Position numbers and translations under genes: made by a program. DNA of 64,000 bases, taken from positions 1-64,000 of the forward strand of contig DASXNY010000089.1 of NCBI GenBank assembly GCA_036494715.1. Direction: 5' to 3'. The stretch's first letter is position 1, and the number at the start of each line of letters is the position of its first letter. The notes below the pieces were generated by a model. The model was not told the DNA's origin, ran no database searches, and saw nothing but the letters and a program-made list of their open reading frames with translations. This document shows positions 33,001 to 40,655 of this stretch, piece by piece. The DNA is from JAICJR01 sp036494715. GTDB taxonomy: Bacteria > Actinomycetota > Thermoleophilia > Solirubrobacterales > Thermoleophilaceae.

Positions 33001-33345
33001 CTAGGAGTCGGCATCATCGATCTCCTCGGGCGTGTCGACGATGTCGAGGCGCTCGTCGAGCCGGGTGATCTCGAAGACGCGGCGCACCGCCGCGGGGCCC
33101 TGGACGATTACGAGGCGCCGGTTCCCCCGTACGGCGCGCTTGTCGGCGCTCACGACTACGCGCAGGCCCGTGGAGTCCATAAAGGTCAGCCCGCGCAGGT
33201 CGATCACGAGCAGCGGCGGAGACGCCCTCTCGGCATCCTCGATGGCTTGCTCGGCGCGCTTGGCGGTCGACAGGTCGAGGTCTCCACTCAGGGAAACCAC
33301 CGTGCCCTCTCCAAGCGAGTCCGTCTCAACAGAGAAGGAACGCAC
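33001..33345 (-). CDS. STAS-domain anti-sigma factor antagonist
   Basis: A 114-aa single STAS domain of the SpoIIAA/RsbV group: GTVVSLSGDLDLSTAKRAEQ, then VIDLRGLTFMDSTGLRVVV, where the Ser in D-S-T-G is the site phosphorylated by RsbW-type kinases. The C-terminus is acidic. It is transcribed towards the RsbW-like gene, an unusual opposing arrangement for partner-switching proteins, which are normally in one operon. The pairing is inferred from adjacency. Confidence 0.87.
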   Translation of the reverse strand: MRSFSVETDSLGEGTVVSLSGDLDLSTAKRAEQAIEDAERASPPLLVIDLRGLTFMDSTGLRVVVSADKRAVRGNRRLVIVQGPAAVRRVFEITRLDERLDIVDTPEEIDDADS

Positions 33346-33402
33346 CGGACAGAGCCTAACCCGTTCTGGCGGACGGAGGCCCGTGGCGGTTAGGGTGCGC
33401 GT

Positions 33403-33837
33403 GTGCCCCCGTTCACCCAGGACCGCAAAGCCGAGGCGCTGAAGCGGGCGCCGCTGTTCGCGAGCCTGTCGAAGAAGGAGCTCAGGCTGCTGGCCAGCAT
33501 GAGCGACGACCTCGAGGTCGAGGCCGGCAAGGTCCTCTGTAAGGAGGGACAGATCGGCCGCGAGTTCTTTCTGATCGTCGAGGGCAAGGTCGACGTGACC
33601 CGCAAGGGCAAGCAGGTCAAGCGCGGCGGCGGTGACGAGTTCTTCGGCGAGATCGCGGTGATCGAGGACGTGCCCCGCACCGCCACCGTCACCGCCAAGA
33701 CGCCTCTCCGCGTGATCGTGCTGACGAGTCGCGACTTCAGGCGCCTCGTCGAGGCATCGCCGAGCGTGGAGAGCAAAGTGCTGCGGAGCCTCGCGCGCAG
33801 GTTGCTGGAGCTATCCAACGACCCTGCGCTTGGCTAG
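33403..33837 (+). CDS. Cyclic nucleotide-binding domain protein without output domain
   Basis: A 144-aa protein made almost only of a CRP-like cNMP-binding domain: LFASLSKKELRLLASM, REFFLIVEGKVDVTRKG, the phosphate-binding-cassette-like FFGEIAVIEDVPRTATV, and ending in a helix. There is no DNA-binding domain, so it is a ligand-sensing or protein-interaction module. PRTATV resembles the canonical P-R-x-A-T-V that contacts the cyclic phosphate, so nucleotide binding is plausible. The start is a GTG. It belongs to the signalling island inside the dcw cluster. Confidence 0.83.
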   Translation: MPPFTQDRKAEALKRAPLFASLSKKELRLLASMSDDLEVEAGKVLCKEGQIGREFFLIVEGKVDVTRKGKQVKRGGGDEFFGEIAVIEDVPRTATVTAKTPLRVIVLTSRDFRRLVEASPSVESKVLRSLARRLLELSNDPALG

Positions 33838-33842
33838 AGACC

Positions 33843-33905
33843 GCAGAGTGCAGATTGCAGATTGCAGAGTGCAGATCTGCAATTCCGCACTCCGCACTCC
33901 GCACT
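33843..33905. repeat. Nine-unit heptamer array with inverted halves
   Basis: Units in exact 7-nt register: GCAGAGT, GCAGATT, GCAGATT, GCAGAGT, GCAGATC, TGCAATT, then CCGCACT three times. The middle contains the 12-bp palindrome TGCAGATCTGCA (33870-33881), and the outer GAGTGC and GCACTC are complementary, so the array can fold on itself. It fills most of the 77-nt spacer between the convergent cNMP-protein and superoxide dismutase genes. Confidence 0.85.
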
Positions 33906-33914
33906 CTCGCCCGC

Positions 33915-34523
33915 TTATGCCTTCGCCGCTTCGTAACGGTTCTCGACTTCGCTCCAGTTGACCACGTTCCAAAACGCGTCCAAGTAGTCCGGGCGCTTGT
34001 TCTGGTACTTGAGGTAGTAGGCGTGCTCCCAGACGTCGGCGCCGAGCAGCGGCACTTGGTTCTCGAGCACGGGTGAGTCCTGGTTGGCCGTGCTCGTGAC
34101 CGCGAGGCCGGAGCCGTCCCACACGAGCCAAGCCCAGCCCGACCCGAAACGGTTCACGCCGGCGTCCTTGAACTTGGCCTTGAAATCGTCGAGCGAGCCG
34201 AAGGCCTCGTCGATGGCCGAGGCGAGGTCGCCGGAGGGCGAGCCGCCGCCGTCGGGGCTCATGATCTGCCAGAAGAACGAGTGGTTGGCGTGGCCGCCGC
34301 CGTTGTTGCGGAAGACCGTCTGCTTGTCCTGCGGGAGCTGGTCGAGGTTCTTGAGGACCTCCTCGACGGGCTTGTCCGCCCATTCGGTTCCCTCAAGGGC
34401 GCCGTTGGCCTTGTCCACGTAAGCCTGGTGGTGCTTGTCGTGGTGGACGCGCATGGTGGCCTCGTCGATGTGGGGCTCGAGTGCCGCGTAGTCGTAGGGC
34501 AGGTCAGGGACCTCGTAGGGCAT
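33915..34523 (-). CDS. Superoxide dismutase, Fe/Mn type
   Basis: Converts superoxide to oxygen and hydrogen peroxide in the cytoplasm. The 202-aa chain has the N-terminal MRVHHDKHHQAYVDKAN, the second His in GGHANHSFFWQ, and the C-terminal DVWEHAYYLKYQNKRPDYL, supplying the four metal ligands. Gly-Gly-His before the second ligand and the overall pattern do not settle Fe versus Mn. A clear AAAGGAG Shine-Dalgarno lies 6 nt before the ATG. The gene sits, unusually, between murG and murC on the opposite strand. Confidence 0.94.
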   Translation of the reverse strand: MPYEVPDLPYDYAALEPHIDEATMRVHHDKHHQAYVDKANGALEGTEWADKPVEEVLKNLDQLPQDKQTVFRNNGGGHANHSFFWQIMSPDGGGSPSGDLASAIDEAFGSLDDFKAKFKDAGVNRFGSGWAWLVWDGSGLAVTSTANQDSPVLENQVPLLGADVWEHAYYLKYQNKRPDYLDAFWNVVNWSEVENRYEAAKA

Positions 34524-34610
34524 GCCCGACTCCTTTCCTTGGGTTGTGACCGACTTCTAGCAGGTAAGTGACCGTGGTTACCCGGCGCTTGCCTTGGGTA
34601 GCGGCCAGAT

Positions 34611-34790
34611 ATGAGCCATCTGCTCGAACACCCACCCTCGCCGGGGCCGCCGGGCGGTCCGGGCGGGCCTGGCGTGCCCGATCCGCGGCCGCCGGCGCCC
34701 GACCCCTCGCCACCGTCGCCAACCCCGCCGGGAGGCCCTGGAATGCCAGATCCGTCGCCACTTCCGCCGGAGCCCGAACCCGCCATTTGA
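34611..34790 (+). CDS. Proline/glycine-rich miniprotein (possible)
   Basis: A 59-codon ORF just upstream of murC. It begins MSHLLEHPPSPGPPGG, is about 45 percent Pro, repeats a P-G-x-P-D-P motif twice (GVPDPRPP and GMPDPSPLPP), and ends with Glu/Pro residues and Ile. The two halves look like an internal duplication. No strong Shine-Dalgarno or signal peptide is seen. It could instead be compositionally biased spacer, so the call is tentative. Confidence 0.45.
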   Translation: MSHLLEHPPSPGPPGGPGGPGVPDPRPPAPDPSPPSPTPPGGPGMPDPSPLPPEPEPAI

Positions 34791-34821
34791 GCACCCGAGC
34801 GCGCCGCTATCGTGCCGCCGC

Positions 34822-36162
34822 ATGAGCGACGCGCCGTGGGGCGGACGCAGGCTCCACTTCATCGGGATCGGCGGCGCGGGAATGAGCGGGCTCGCGCTCG
34901 TCGCGCTGGGCCTAGGGGCGCGCGTGTCCGGCTCGGACCGTGCTGAGTCGTCCTACTCGCAGCGCCTGCGCGAGGCCGGGATCGAGCCCGCGATCGGCCA
35001 CGACCCTGCGAACCTTCCCGAAGGCGCCGACGTGGTGGTGTCGACGGCCATCGCCGAGGACAACCCCGAGCTGGCCGCCGCCCGCGCCGCGGGGCTGCGC
35101 GTGCTGCACCGGGGCGAGCTGCTCGGCGAGGTGTCGCGGCTCAAGCGCTGCATCGCCGTCGGCGGCACGCACGGCAAGACCACCACCGCCAGCATGGCCG
35201 CGCACGCGCTCGTCGAATGCGGGCGCAGGCCGGCGTACCTGATCGGCGGCGAGGTGCGCTCCACCGGCACGAACGCGAGCTGGGGGCAGGGCGACTGGGT
35301 CGTGGTCGAGGCGGACGAGTCGGACCGCTCGTTCCTGCGGCTCGAGCCGGATGTCGCGGTGGTGACGAACGTGGAGCTCGACCACCACTCGACCTACCGC
35401 ACGCTGCCCGAGGTGCGGGAGGCATTCGCCGCCTTCGCCGGCCCGGCCCCTACGGTGATCCTGCCGGCGGGCCTCGAGCTGCGGGACGTGCCGCCGGCGG
35501 TCACGTTCGGCATCGACACCGGCACGTTCGCCGCCCGCGACCTCGAGCTGCTGCCGTCGGGCACGCGCTTCAGCGTCGAGGGCGTGCCGGTGGAGCTGCG
35601 CGTGCCCGGCCGACACAACGTGCTGAACGCGCTCGCGGCGCTGGCCGCCTGCCGTGAGGCGGGCCTGGGGGTGGCGGAGGCGGCGCCCGCGCTCGCCGGC
35701 TTCAGCGGCGCCGGGCGGCGCTTCGAGCCGCACGGGCGCACGGCGGCGGGGGCCCTCGTCTACGACGACTACGCGCACCATCCCACCGAGGTGCGCGCGA
35801 CGCTCGAGGCGGCGCGCACGCTCGAGCCGCGCCGGCTCGTGGCCGTCTTCCAGCCGCACCTCTACTCACGCACCCAGCACCTCGCGCGCGAGTTCGGCCG
35901 CGCCCTCGCGCTGGCGGACCTCGTGGTGGTGATCGACATCTACCCCGCGCGCGAGCACGCCGCGGACTTCCCCGGCGTCAGCGGCTGGCTGGTGGCCGGC
36001 GCCACCGCCAGCGCCGCCGCGGGGCGGCCGGTGTACTGGCTGCCCGCGATGGACGAGGCCGAGCGCTTCCTGCGCCGCGAGCTGCGCGAGGGCGACCTGC
36101 TGCTGACGCTCGGCGCCGGGGACGTCAACGAGCTCGCCGAGCGCCTCGGAGATGACGGATGA
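34822..36162 (+). CDS. murC: UDP-N-acetylmuramate:L-alanine ligase MurC
   Basis: Adds L-Ala to UDP-MurNAc, the first amino acid of the stem peptide. HFIGIGGAGMSGLALVALGL opens the UDP-binding domain, the ATP loop GGTHGKTTTASMAAHAL is near residue 114, then EADESDRSFL, TNVELDHHSTY and the C-terminal YDDYAHHPTEVRATLEAAR with FQPHLYSRT. The product is 446 aa. It resumes the dcw cluster after the interrupting island and overlaps murB by 4 nt. Confidence 0.95.
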   Translation: MSDAPWGGRRLHFIGIGGAGMSGLALVALGLGARVSGSDRAESSYSQRLREAGIEPAIGHDPANLPEGADVVVSTAIAEDNPELAAARAAGLRVLHRGELLGEVSRLKRCIAVGGTHGKTTTASMAAHALVECGRRPAYLIGGEVRSTGTNASWGQGDWVVVEADESDRSFLRLEPDVAVVTNVELDHHSTYRTLPEVREAFAAFAGPAPTVILPAGLELRDVPPAVTFGIDTGTFAARDLELLPSGTRFSVEGVPVELRVPGRHNVLNALAALAACREAGLGVAEAAPALAGFSGAGRRFEPHGRTAAGALVYDDYAHHPTEVRATLEAARTLEPRRLVAVFQPHLYSRTQHLAREFGRALALADLVVVIDIYPAREHAADFPGVSGWLVAGATASAAAGRPVYWLPAMDEAERFLRRELREGDLLLTLGAGDVNELAERLGDDG

Positions 36163-37067
36163 GGTCGCCCGAGGGCGTGCAGAAGGACTACCCGCTGGCG
36201 CGCCTCACGACCGTGCGCACGGGCGGCCCGGCGGACTGGTTCGCGCGCGCTGGCAGCGAGGAGCACCTGGCCGAGCTGCTCGCCTGGGCAGATGCCGAGG
36301 GCATCGAGGTAGGAGTGGTCGGGTCGGGATCGAACCTCCTCGTAGCGGATGACGGATTCCGAGGACTAGTGCTGAAGCTCGACGCCGATCTGGCCACGAT
36401 CGAGCGCGACGACAACCGCATCCTGTGCGGGGGCGGCGCTCGGCTGCCCCAGGCCTCCGCGGCGGCCGCGCGTTGGGGCCTCACCGGACTCGAGTTCGGC
36501 GTGAACATCCCCGGCACGGTCGGCGGCGCCGTGAAGATGAACGCGAACGCGTACGGCGGCGAGCTCGACAAGGTCCTCGAGTGGGTGGACATCGCCACCC
36601 CCGAGGGCAGCGAGCGGCGCGAACCGGACCAGCTCGGCTTCGAGTACCGCCGCTCGAACCTGAAGCCGCGCGAGATCGTCGCGCGCGCCTCGTTCGGGCT
36701 CGCGCCCGCTGACAGCGACGAGGTGAGGGCCACGCTCGCCGGCATGCGCGAGCAGCGGCGCGCGGCTCAGCCGTCCGGGATCAAGACCTTCGGCTCGACG
36801 TTCAAGAACCCCGGCGACGAGCGTGCCGAGGGCCGCACCGCCGGGATGCTGCTCGAGGCGGCCGGCTGCCGCGGGCTGCGCGTGGGCGGAGCGCGCTTCT
36901 CGGACAAGCACGCCAACTTCGTCGAGAACATGGGCGACGCCACCACCGCCGACGTGCTCCAGCTGATGCGCGAGGGCCGCCGCCGCGTGCGCGAGCACTT
37001 CGGGGTTGAGCTCGAGGCCGAGGTGCAGCTGTTGGGCGACGCCGACGCGGAGGGGGCCCTCTGGTGA
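36159..37067 (+). CDS. murB: UDP-N-acetylenolpyruvoylglucosamine reductase MurB
   Basis: FAD enzyme that reduces enolpyruvyl-UDP-GlcNAc to UDP-MurNAc with NADPH. TVRTGGPADWF, VVGSGSNLLVADDGFRGLVL and GLEFGVNIPGTVGGAVKMNANAYGGE (broken here for length) are the FAD-domain signatures. GSTFKNP holds the catalytic Ser, and the C-terminal FSDKHANFVEN is conserved. The type is the shorter MurB (302 aa). It overlaps both murC and ftsQ by 4 nt. Confidence 0.95.
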   Translation: MRSPEGVQKDYPLARLTTVRTGGPADWFARAGSEEHLAELLAWADAEGIEVGVVGSGSNLLVADDGFRGLVLKLDADLATIERDDNRILCGGGARLPQASAAAARWGLTGLEFGVNIPGTVGGAVKMNANAYGGELDKVLEWVDIATPEGSERREPDQLGFEYRRSNLKPREIVARASFGLAPADSDEVRATLAGMREQRRAAQPSGIKTFGSTFKNPGDERAEGRTAGMLLEAAGCRGLRVGGARFSDKHANFVENMGDATTADVLQLMREGRRRVREHFGVELEAEVQLLGDADAEGALW

Positions 37068-37996
37068 AGACCATGCCCGTGGCGGCGCTGCGCCGCCGCC
37101 TCCCGCGCGTGTCGATCAGCATCCCGCGCAAGTACAAGCGCCGCTTCCTGGCCGCCATCCTGCTCGCGCTCGCGCTGACGGCGGTCTACCGGTTCTGGTT
37201 CCGTGAATCGAGCTTCGTCAGCGTCCAGCACGTCAGCGTCAGCGGCCTCACCACGCCGGACGCGCCGCGCATCCGCACGGCGCTGATCGCCGCCGCCCAC
37301 GACATGACCACGATGAACGTCCAGCAGTCGGCGCTCGACGGCGCCGTGGCCGGCTTCCCGATCGTGCGGACTCTGGAGGCGCAGGCGAGCTTCCCGCACA
37401 CGCTCAAGATCCACGTGATCGAGGAGAAGCCCACCGCCGTGCTCGCGGTGGGCGGCGAGCGGCTCCTGCTGGCGCCCGACGGGAGCGTGCTACGCGGCGT
37501 CACGACGGGCCATCCGCTGCCGCTGATCCAAAGCGACGGCAACGTGCCGCAGAACTCGCTCACGGACCGCGTGCCGCTCGAGGCGCTGCACGTGGCCGGC
37601 GCGGCCCCCGACGCGCTGCTCGGCCGCATCACGACGATCGGTCACGGCAAGGAGGGCATCCTCGTCCACCTGCGTAACGGCCCGGAGCTGATCTTCGGCG
37701 ACGACAGCCGCCCGGTGGCGAAGTGGGTGGCGGTGGCCGCGGTGCTGGCCAACGCCTCCTCGAAGGGCGCGACCTTCGTGGACGTGCGCCTGCCCGACCG
37801 CCCGATCGCCGGCGGCGTGGCGGCCGAGACCCTCGCCCCGCTCACGAGCACCGGCACCGACGCCTCGCCCCAGTCCGACGGTGCAGCCGGCGGTACCACC
37901 GGGACGACGGGAACGACCGGAGCAACGGCGCCACAGAACCAATCTGCCGACGGCCAACCGCCCACTGCCAACTCTCAACCCTCAGGTGGACCTTGA
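37064..37996 (+). CDS. ftsQ: Cell division protein FtsQ/DivIB-like
   Basis: Divisome scaffold of 310 aa with a basic cytoplasmic N-terminus, one membrane helix (about 27-45, FLAAILLALALTAVYRFWF), a POTRA domain (VQHVSVSGLTTPDAPRIRTA to about 120) and an extracellular FtsQ domain. A low-complexity Gly/Thr tail (TTGTTGTTGATA) follows, recalling the tail of the FtsL-like protein in this cluster. It starts at a GTG overlapping the murB stop. ftsA is absent, as usual in actinobacteria. Confidence 0.87.
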   Translation: MKTMPVAALRRRLPRVSISIPRKYKRRFLAAILLALALTAVYRFWFRESSFVSVQHVSVSGLTTPDAPRIRTALIAAAHDMTTMNVQQSALDGAVAGFPIVRTLEAQASFPHTLKIHVIEEKPTAVLAVGGERLLLAPDGSVLRGVTTGHPLPLIQSDGNVPQNSLTDRVPLEALHVAGAAPDALLGRITTIGHGKEGILVHLRNGPELIFGDDSRPVAKWVAVAAVLANASSKGATFVDVRLPDRPIAGGVAAETLAPLTSTGTDASPQSDGAAGGTTGTTGTTGATAPQNQSADGQPPTANSQPSGGP

Positions 37997-38051
37997 GGTC
38001 ACTCTCAACCACTACTCGAGAGTTCGCGTTTGCATAATTTCCTTCCCCGCA

Positions 38052-38081
38052 TTGACAGTTCGCCCAAAAAACGCCTACAGT
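38052..38081 (+). promoter_or_regulatory. Sigma-70 promoter of ftsZ
   Basis: A perfect TTGACA (38052-38057), an 18-nt spacer and TACAGT (38076-38081). Transcription from about 38088 would leave a leader of about 110 nt before the ftsZ ATG. It is the best consensus promoter seen in the window and would allow ftsZ expression independent of the dcw operon. Confidence 0.8.
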
Positions 38082-38198
38082 GCGGACTTTGCGGGCGCGG
38101 GGACCCGGCGAAAACCCTCAAGTCTGGCTGGAGAGTCGGACAGCCAATCCCTCTCGCATAGCTAAAGCATTCGATGGAAACGCACGAGGCAACAGGGT

Positions 38199-39302
38199 AT
38201 GGACACGGGTAGCTATCTGGCGGTGATCAAGGTCGTCGGAGTTGGAGGCGGCGGCACCAACGCCGTCAATCGGATGGTCGACGCCGGGCTCAAGGGCGTC
38301 GAGTTCATCGCCGTGAACACGGACGCGCAGGCGCTGCAGATGTGCGACGCCGACATCAAGCTTCAGGTCGGCGCCCAGCTCACGCGCGGGCTCGGCGCCG
38401 GCGCGGACCCGGAGACAGGCTACGGCGCCGCCAACGAGAGCCGCGACGAGATCAAGGAAGCGCTGAAGGGCGCGGACATGGTCTTCGTGACCGCAGGCGA
38501 GGGCGGCGGCACCGGCACCGGCGCGGCGCCCGTGATCGCCGAGGTGGCCAAGCACGAGATCGGCGCGCTCACCGTCGGCGTGGTTACGCGGCCGTTCGAG
38601 TTCGAGGGCTCGATGCGCGCGCGCCAGGCCACCGACGGGATCGATCGCCTGCGCGAGCAGGTCGACACCCTGATCGTGATCCCGAACGAGAAGCTGCTCA
38701 CGATCGTCGAGCGGCGCACGAGCATCCTCGACGCCTTTCGCGAGGCCGACAACGTCCTGCGCCAGGGCGTCCAGGGCATCACCGACCTGATCACCATCCC
38801 CGGGCTGATCAACCTCGACTTCGCCGACGTCCGCACGATCATGCACGACGCCGGCTCGGCCCTGATGGGCATCGGCTCGGCCAGCGGCGAGAGCCGCGCC
38901 TCCGAGGCCGCCAAGAACGCGATCTCGAGCCCGTTGCTCGAGCAGTCCGTGGAGGGCGCCACCGGCATCTTGCTGAACATCACGGGCGGCAGCGACCTCG
39001 GCCTGTTCGAGGTCAACGAGGCCGCCGAGATCGTCCAGAGCGCCGCGGACCACAACTCGAACATCATCTTCGGCGCGGTGATCGACGAGGGGCTCGCGGA
39101 CGAGGTCCGCGTGACCGTCATCGCCACCGGCTTCGACAAGCGCCGCGCCGGCGGCGGCGCCGCCCTGTTCGACGCGGAGCGCGGCCCACAGCGCCGCGAG
39201 CGCCCGCGCGACCGCGGCGACATCGCGATGGACGACAGACAGCGCTCGTCGCTCGAGATCTCGGAAGACGAGATCGACATTCCGTCGTTCCTGAAGGACT
39301 AG
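38199..39302 (+). CDS. ftsZ: Cell division GTPase FtsZ
   Basis: Tubulin-like GTPase forming the Z-ring at midcell. IKVVGVGGGGTNAVNRMVDA, FIAVNTDAQAL, the tubulin signature GEGGGTGTGAAP (near residue 100) and NLDFADVRTIM are all present. The C-terminal tail is short and charged, and ends in IDIPSFLKD, a partner-binding peptide similar to those of other actinobacteria. The product is 367 aa. Its TAG stop is the first bases of a heptamer array. Confidence 0.97.
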   Translation: MDTGSYLAVIKVVGVGGGGTNAVNRMVDAGLKGVEFIAVNTDAQALQMCDADIKLQVGAQLTRGLGAGADPETGYGAANESRDEIKEALKGADMVFVTAGEGGGTGTGAAPVIAEVAKHEIGALTVGVVTRPFEFEGSMRARQATDGIDRLREQVDTLIVIPNEKLLTIVERRTSILDAFREADNVLRQGVQGITDLITIPGLINLDFADVRTIMHDAGSALMGIGSASGESRASEAAKNAISSPLLEQSVEGATGILLNITGGSDLGLFEVNEAAEIVQSAADHNSNIIFGAVIDEGLADEVRVTVIATGFDKRRAGGGAALFDAERGPQRRERPRDRGDIAMDDRQRSSLEISEDEIDIPSFLKD

Positions 39303-39334
39303 TTCTTAGTTCTTAGTTCTTAGTTCTCAGTTGG
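39300..39334. repeat. Heptamer array TAGTTCT beginning at the ftsZ stop
   Basis: Four exact TAGTTCT heptamers plus one degenerate CAGTTGG. The first TAG is the ftsZ stop codon. The same unit recurs after the nitrilase gene at 57.3 kb. Confidence 0.9.
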
Positions 39335-39347
39335 GGTGGCGTCTTTC

Positions 39348-39380
39348 CCGCCCCCCGCCACCGGCCCCCCGTCCCCCATA
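39348..39380. repeat. Second heptamer array after ftsZ (CCGCCCC type)
   Basis: CCGCCCC, CCGCCAC, CGGCCCC, CCGTCCC and CCATA in strict 7-nt register, 14 nt after the TAGTTCT array. The unit CCGCCAC is the one repeated near 21.0 kb. Confidence 0.65.
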
Positions 39381-39384
39381 GGGG

Positions 39385-39537
39385 GTAGTTCAATCGTATG
39401 ATCCCGTCCTAGTACGGTTGGACCCACCAATGGGTGAGGGCGGGCGCTGCCAGGGGCATCGGAGCATGGTCAGCGTGAAGGTGACAAGGTCGTCACGAAA
39501 TGGGTCTAGCAGAGCCCAGGGACACGGCAACTAACCG
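39385..39537 (+). promoter_or_regulatory. Possible structured 5' leader before the receiver gene
   Basis: After a possible -10 TATGAT (about 39398-39403) the spacer contains ACCCA-ccaa-TGGGT and GTGAC-aaggtc-GTCAC hairpins. It does not match a riboswitch class that I recognise. No small ORF stands out. Confidence 0.35.
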
Positions 39538-39918
39538 GTGCGCAGCTATTCAGTCCTCCTGGCCGATGGCCACGAGGCGTACAGGGACGGGTTCGCGAGG
39601 GCCATCGCCGCGCATCCCCGCCTGTCGCTCGCGGCAGAGGCATCCGACGGGCGCCGGGCGCTCGAGGAACTGCTCGCGAACGAGCCCGACGTGGCCGTGC
39701 TCGAAGTGCGCATGCCGCAGCTCGACGGGCTCGAGGTGTGCGACATCCTGGCGGGGCTCGACCGCCGGCCCAGCACCCTCATCGTCCTGATCAGCGGCGA
39801 GGCCAACGAGACGCTCGCCTCGAACGCGCTGGCGATGGGCGTCGCGGCGGTTCTCGACAAGGACTCGTCGCGCACGCAGCTCTGCGAGCGCCTCGTCGAA
39901 ATAGTCGACGGCAACTGA
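39538..39918 (+). CDS. Stand-alone receiver domain with Glu at the phospho-site
   Basis: A 126-aa NarL-type receiver without output domain. The phosphoacceptor position reads VAVLEVRMPQLDG, with Glu56 replacing the usual Asp, and the acidic pair is reduced to LLADGHEAYRDG. The conserved Lys survives (VLDKDSS). Glu at this site can mimic permanent phosphorylation, so this is probably a pseudo-receiver acting by protein contact. The start is a GTG. It is related to the receiver at 44.8 kb, with which it shares the D-K-D-x-S-R C-terminal motif. Confidence 0.82.
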   Translation: MRSYSVLLADGHEAYRDGFARAIAAHPRLSLAAEASDGRRALEELLANEPDVAVLEVRMPQLDGLEVCDILAGLDRRPSTLIVLISGEANETLASNALAMGVAAVLDKDSSRTQLCERLVEIVDGN

Positions 39919-39969
39919 GCTGTAGAGCGAACCGGCAGGCTCGCACAAGCGGGCTGCTACAAAGTCGAT

Positions 39970-40617
39970 ATGCCGCGGGGCACCCAGAGGGTCCGCGTGT
40001 ACGTCGCAGACGATCACCCCGTCTATCGCGAGGGACTGGTGCGGGCCATCAGGGAGCGCCCCGACCTCGAGCTGGTGGGCGAGGCATCGGATGGGCGTGA
40101 GGCGCTACCCGAGATAACGAAGCTCGAGCCGGACGTGGCCGTGCTCGACGTCCGCATGCCCGGGCTCGACGGCATGGAGGTGCTGAACGCGATCAAGCGC
40201 GACGAGCTCGGCACGCGCGTGGTCTTCCTCTCCGCGTACGTCGAGAGCGACCTCGTGTACCGCGCCATCGCGATGGGCGCCGGCGCGTATCTGTCGAAGG
40301 AGGCCGATCGCGCCGCGATCTTCGACGCGGTGGCGGCCGTCGCGCGCGGGGAGGCGTTCCTGTCTCCCGAGATCCAGACGGGCCTGACCGCGCAGATCCG
40401 GATGCGCGAGGCGAGCGCCCGGCCTGTGCTCACCCCGCGCGAGCGCCAGATCCTCCGGCTCACCGCGGACGGGCGCTCCGCGCCAGATATCGCCGGCGAG
40501 CTGCACCTCAGCCCGGCCACGGTCAAGACCCACCTCCAGAGCCTCTACGAGAAGCTCGGGGTGTCAGACCGTGCAGCCGCCGTTGCAGCCGCCATGAGGC
40601 GCGGCCTGCTCGAATAA
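39970..40617 (+). CDS. NarL/LuxR-type response regulator
   Basis: A complete 215-aa regulator. The receiver has VYVADDHPVYREGL, phosphoacceptor Asp60 (VAVLDVRMPGLDG) and Lys in YLSKEADR. The C-terminal LuxR helix-turn-helix is LTPRERQILRLTADGRSAPD to VKTHLQSLYEKLGVSDR. The large histidine kinase gene starts 38 nt downstream and its HisKA_3 type is the normal partner of this regulator family, so they likely form a cognate pair. Confidence 0.93.
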   Translation: MPRGTQRVRVYVADDHPVYREGLVRAIRERPDLELVGEASDGREALPEITKLEPDVAVLDVRMPGLDGMEVLNAIKRDELGTRVVFLSAYVESDLVYRAIAMGAGAYLSKEADRAAIFDAVAAVARGEAFLSPEIQTGLTAQIRMREASARPVLTPRERQILRLTADGRSAPDIAGELHLSPATVKTHLQSLYEKLGVSDRAAAVAAAMRRGLLE

Positions 40618-40655
40618 TCACGGCGTACGATTCCTGTCACTGACAGGAGGTCAGG

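Noticed and set aside
33843..33905. CRISPR-like array
   Set aside because: Units are 7 nt with no spacers and no cas genes nearby; it is a simple tandem array.
38082..38198. c-di-AMP (ydaO-type) riboswitch upstream of ftsZ
   Set aside because: A GGGGACCCGG-like run is suggestive, but the other conserved blocks of the aptamer are not present.
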